19,408 bases of DNA from positions 1-19,408 of the forward strand of contig MDYQ01000339.1 in assembly GCA_003024175.1 (NCBI GenBank). The letters are read 5' to 3'. Source of the stretch: Planoprotostelium fungivorum (taxonomy: Eukaryota > Evosea > Variosea > Cavosteliida > Cavosteliaceae). The notes beneath the pieces are model-generated. The model saw nothing but the letters and a program-made list of their open reading frames with translations. It was not told the DNA's origin and made no database searches. Shown here one piece after another: positions 19,089 through 19,408 of this stretch (positions are counted from its first letter, which is position 1; each line of letters begins with the position of its first letter). Made by a program: the position numbers and the translations under genes.

Positions 19089-19408
19089 TGTGGCTGTTGA
19101 TCTCGAGGCGCGGAAGATTTGAAACTGAATTTGGATTCAAAAAAAGGCGGGAAAATCACGTGTGTTGTAGAAGCACATGAACGTTTTTCGTGTCTCAGAT
19201 GAGAACCCAATGAGATCTGATGTCAAACGTCATTGAACGCTGGATCAATAATAACAATACGGGAGAGGGGGGAAGTAGCACGGTCCAATGTGTGTGATCG
19301 AGATGGTCCGACCATTATTGTGATAATGGAGGTGACGTCGGGCAGGTGGAATCGGTGTAGAGAGTACGCCACAGAAGGGTAGATATCTCGTTGCACTCAG
19401 ACCTCTCA
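19089..19408. other. upstream flank of the KEN-motif gene
   Basis: This 320-base flank precedes the minus-strand start at 19088. Apart from the E2F-like and E-box pair listed separately, I see a purine-rich stretch (about 19261-19276) and no convincing exon. The gene to the right, if any, begins outside the window. Confidence 0.4.
19147..19162 (-). promoter_or_regulatory. E2F-like site followed by E-box
   Basis: GCGGGAAA (19147-19154) matches the TTTSSCGC-type E2F/DP site in reverse, and CACGTG (19157-19162), a canonical E-box, follows two bases later. They lie 59-74 bases upstream of the ATG of the minus-strand gene, where a core promoter is expected in so compact a genome. Function is inferred from position and match only. 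Confidence 0.35.

Noticed and set aside
1-19408. CRISPR arrays, insertion sequences, operons or a bacterial defence system
   Set aside because: The tandem arrays lack spacers, no transposase or inverted repeats were seen, and dense spliceosomal introns show eukaryotic nuclear DNA.

Overview
The window is nuclear DNA from an intron-rich, gene-dense unicellular eukaryote. Most genes are cut by short GT-AG introns, usually about 35-120 bases, often with GTGAG donors, and neighbouring genes sit about 100-450 bases apart on either strand. TAA, TAG and TGA all act as stops, so the code looks standard. A hybrid histidine kinase beside an animal-like mitochondrial trimethyllysine dioxygenase, an SVOP-like transporter and COPI delta would fit an amoebozoan-type protist. 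That assignment is inference; no ribosomal RNA or other phylogenetic marker is present.

Layout. 1-1640 is mostly gene-poor, A+T-richer DNA with two diverged copies of a repeat, a doubtful decayed minus-strand coding segment, a minus-strand tRNA-like Pol III element (A box, B box, T6) and a short coiled-coil ORF. 1646-1974 (-) is a small two-exon orphan gene. 2080-2886 (+) is the C-lobe of a protein kinase without an N-lobe, with degenerate catalytic motifs and two frame breaks. 2982-5095 (+) is an 11-exon RING-finger gene whose C-terminal two thirds resemble a bacterial-type domain; two of its introns hold minisatellites. 5199-6051 (-) is a GNAT acetyltransferase. 6497-10047 (+) is a 13-exon, 958-residue hybrid histidine kinase with PAS-like input, HisKA, ATPase, a degenerate receiver and an intact receiver. 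10146-12356 (-) is an SVOP-like MFS transporter and 12577-14252 (-) a trimethyllysine dioxygenase. 15057-17333 (+) is the COPI delta subunit (archain). 17620-19088 (-) is an unrecognised Ser/Pro/Lys-rich protein with a KEN motif and a C-terminal coiled coil; its upstream flank carries an E2F-like site and an E-box.

How they relate. Most genes are unrelated housekeeping or signalling genes. The one suggestive pair is the carnitine-pathway dioxygenase immediately upstream, on the same strand, of an MFS transporter related to organic-cation carriers. The GNAT and histidine kinase genes are divergent and share a 445-base flank; the dioxygenase and COPI delta share an 804-base flank. Gene models were assembled by hand from reading frames, splice signals and remembered family motifs. 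Each exon set given for the main genes adds up to a whole number of codons, except where a frame break is stated.
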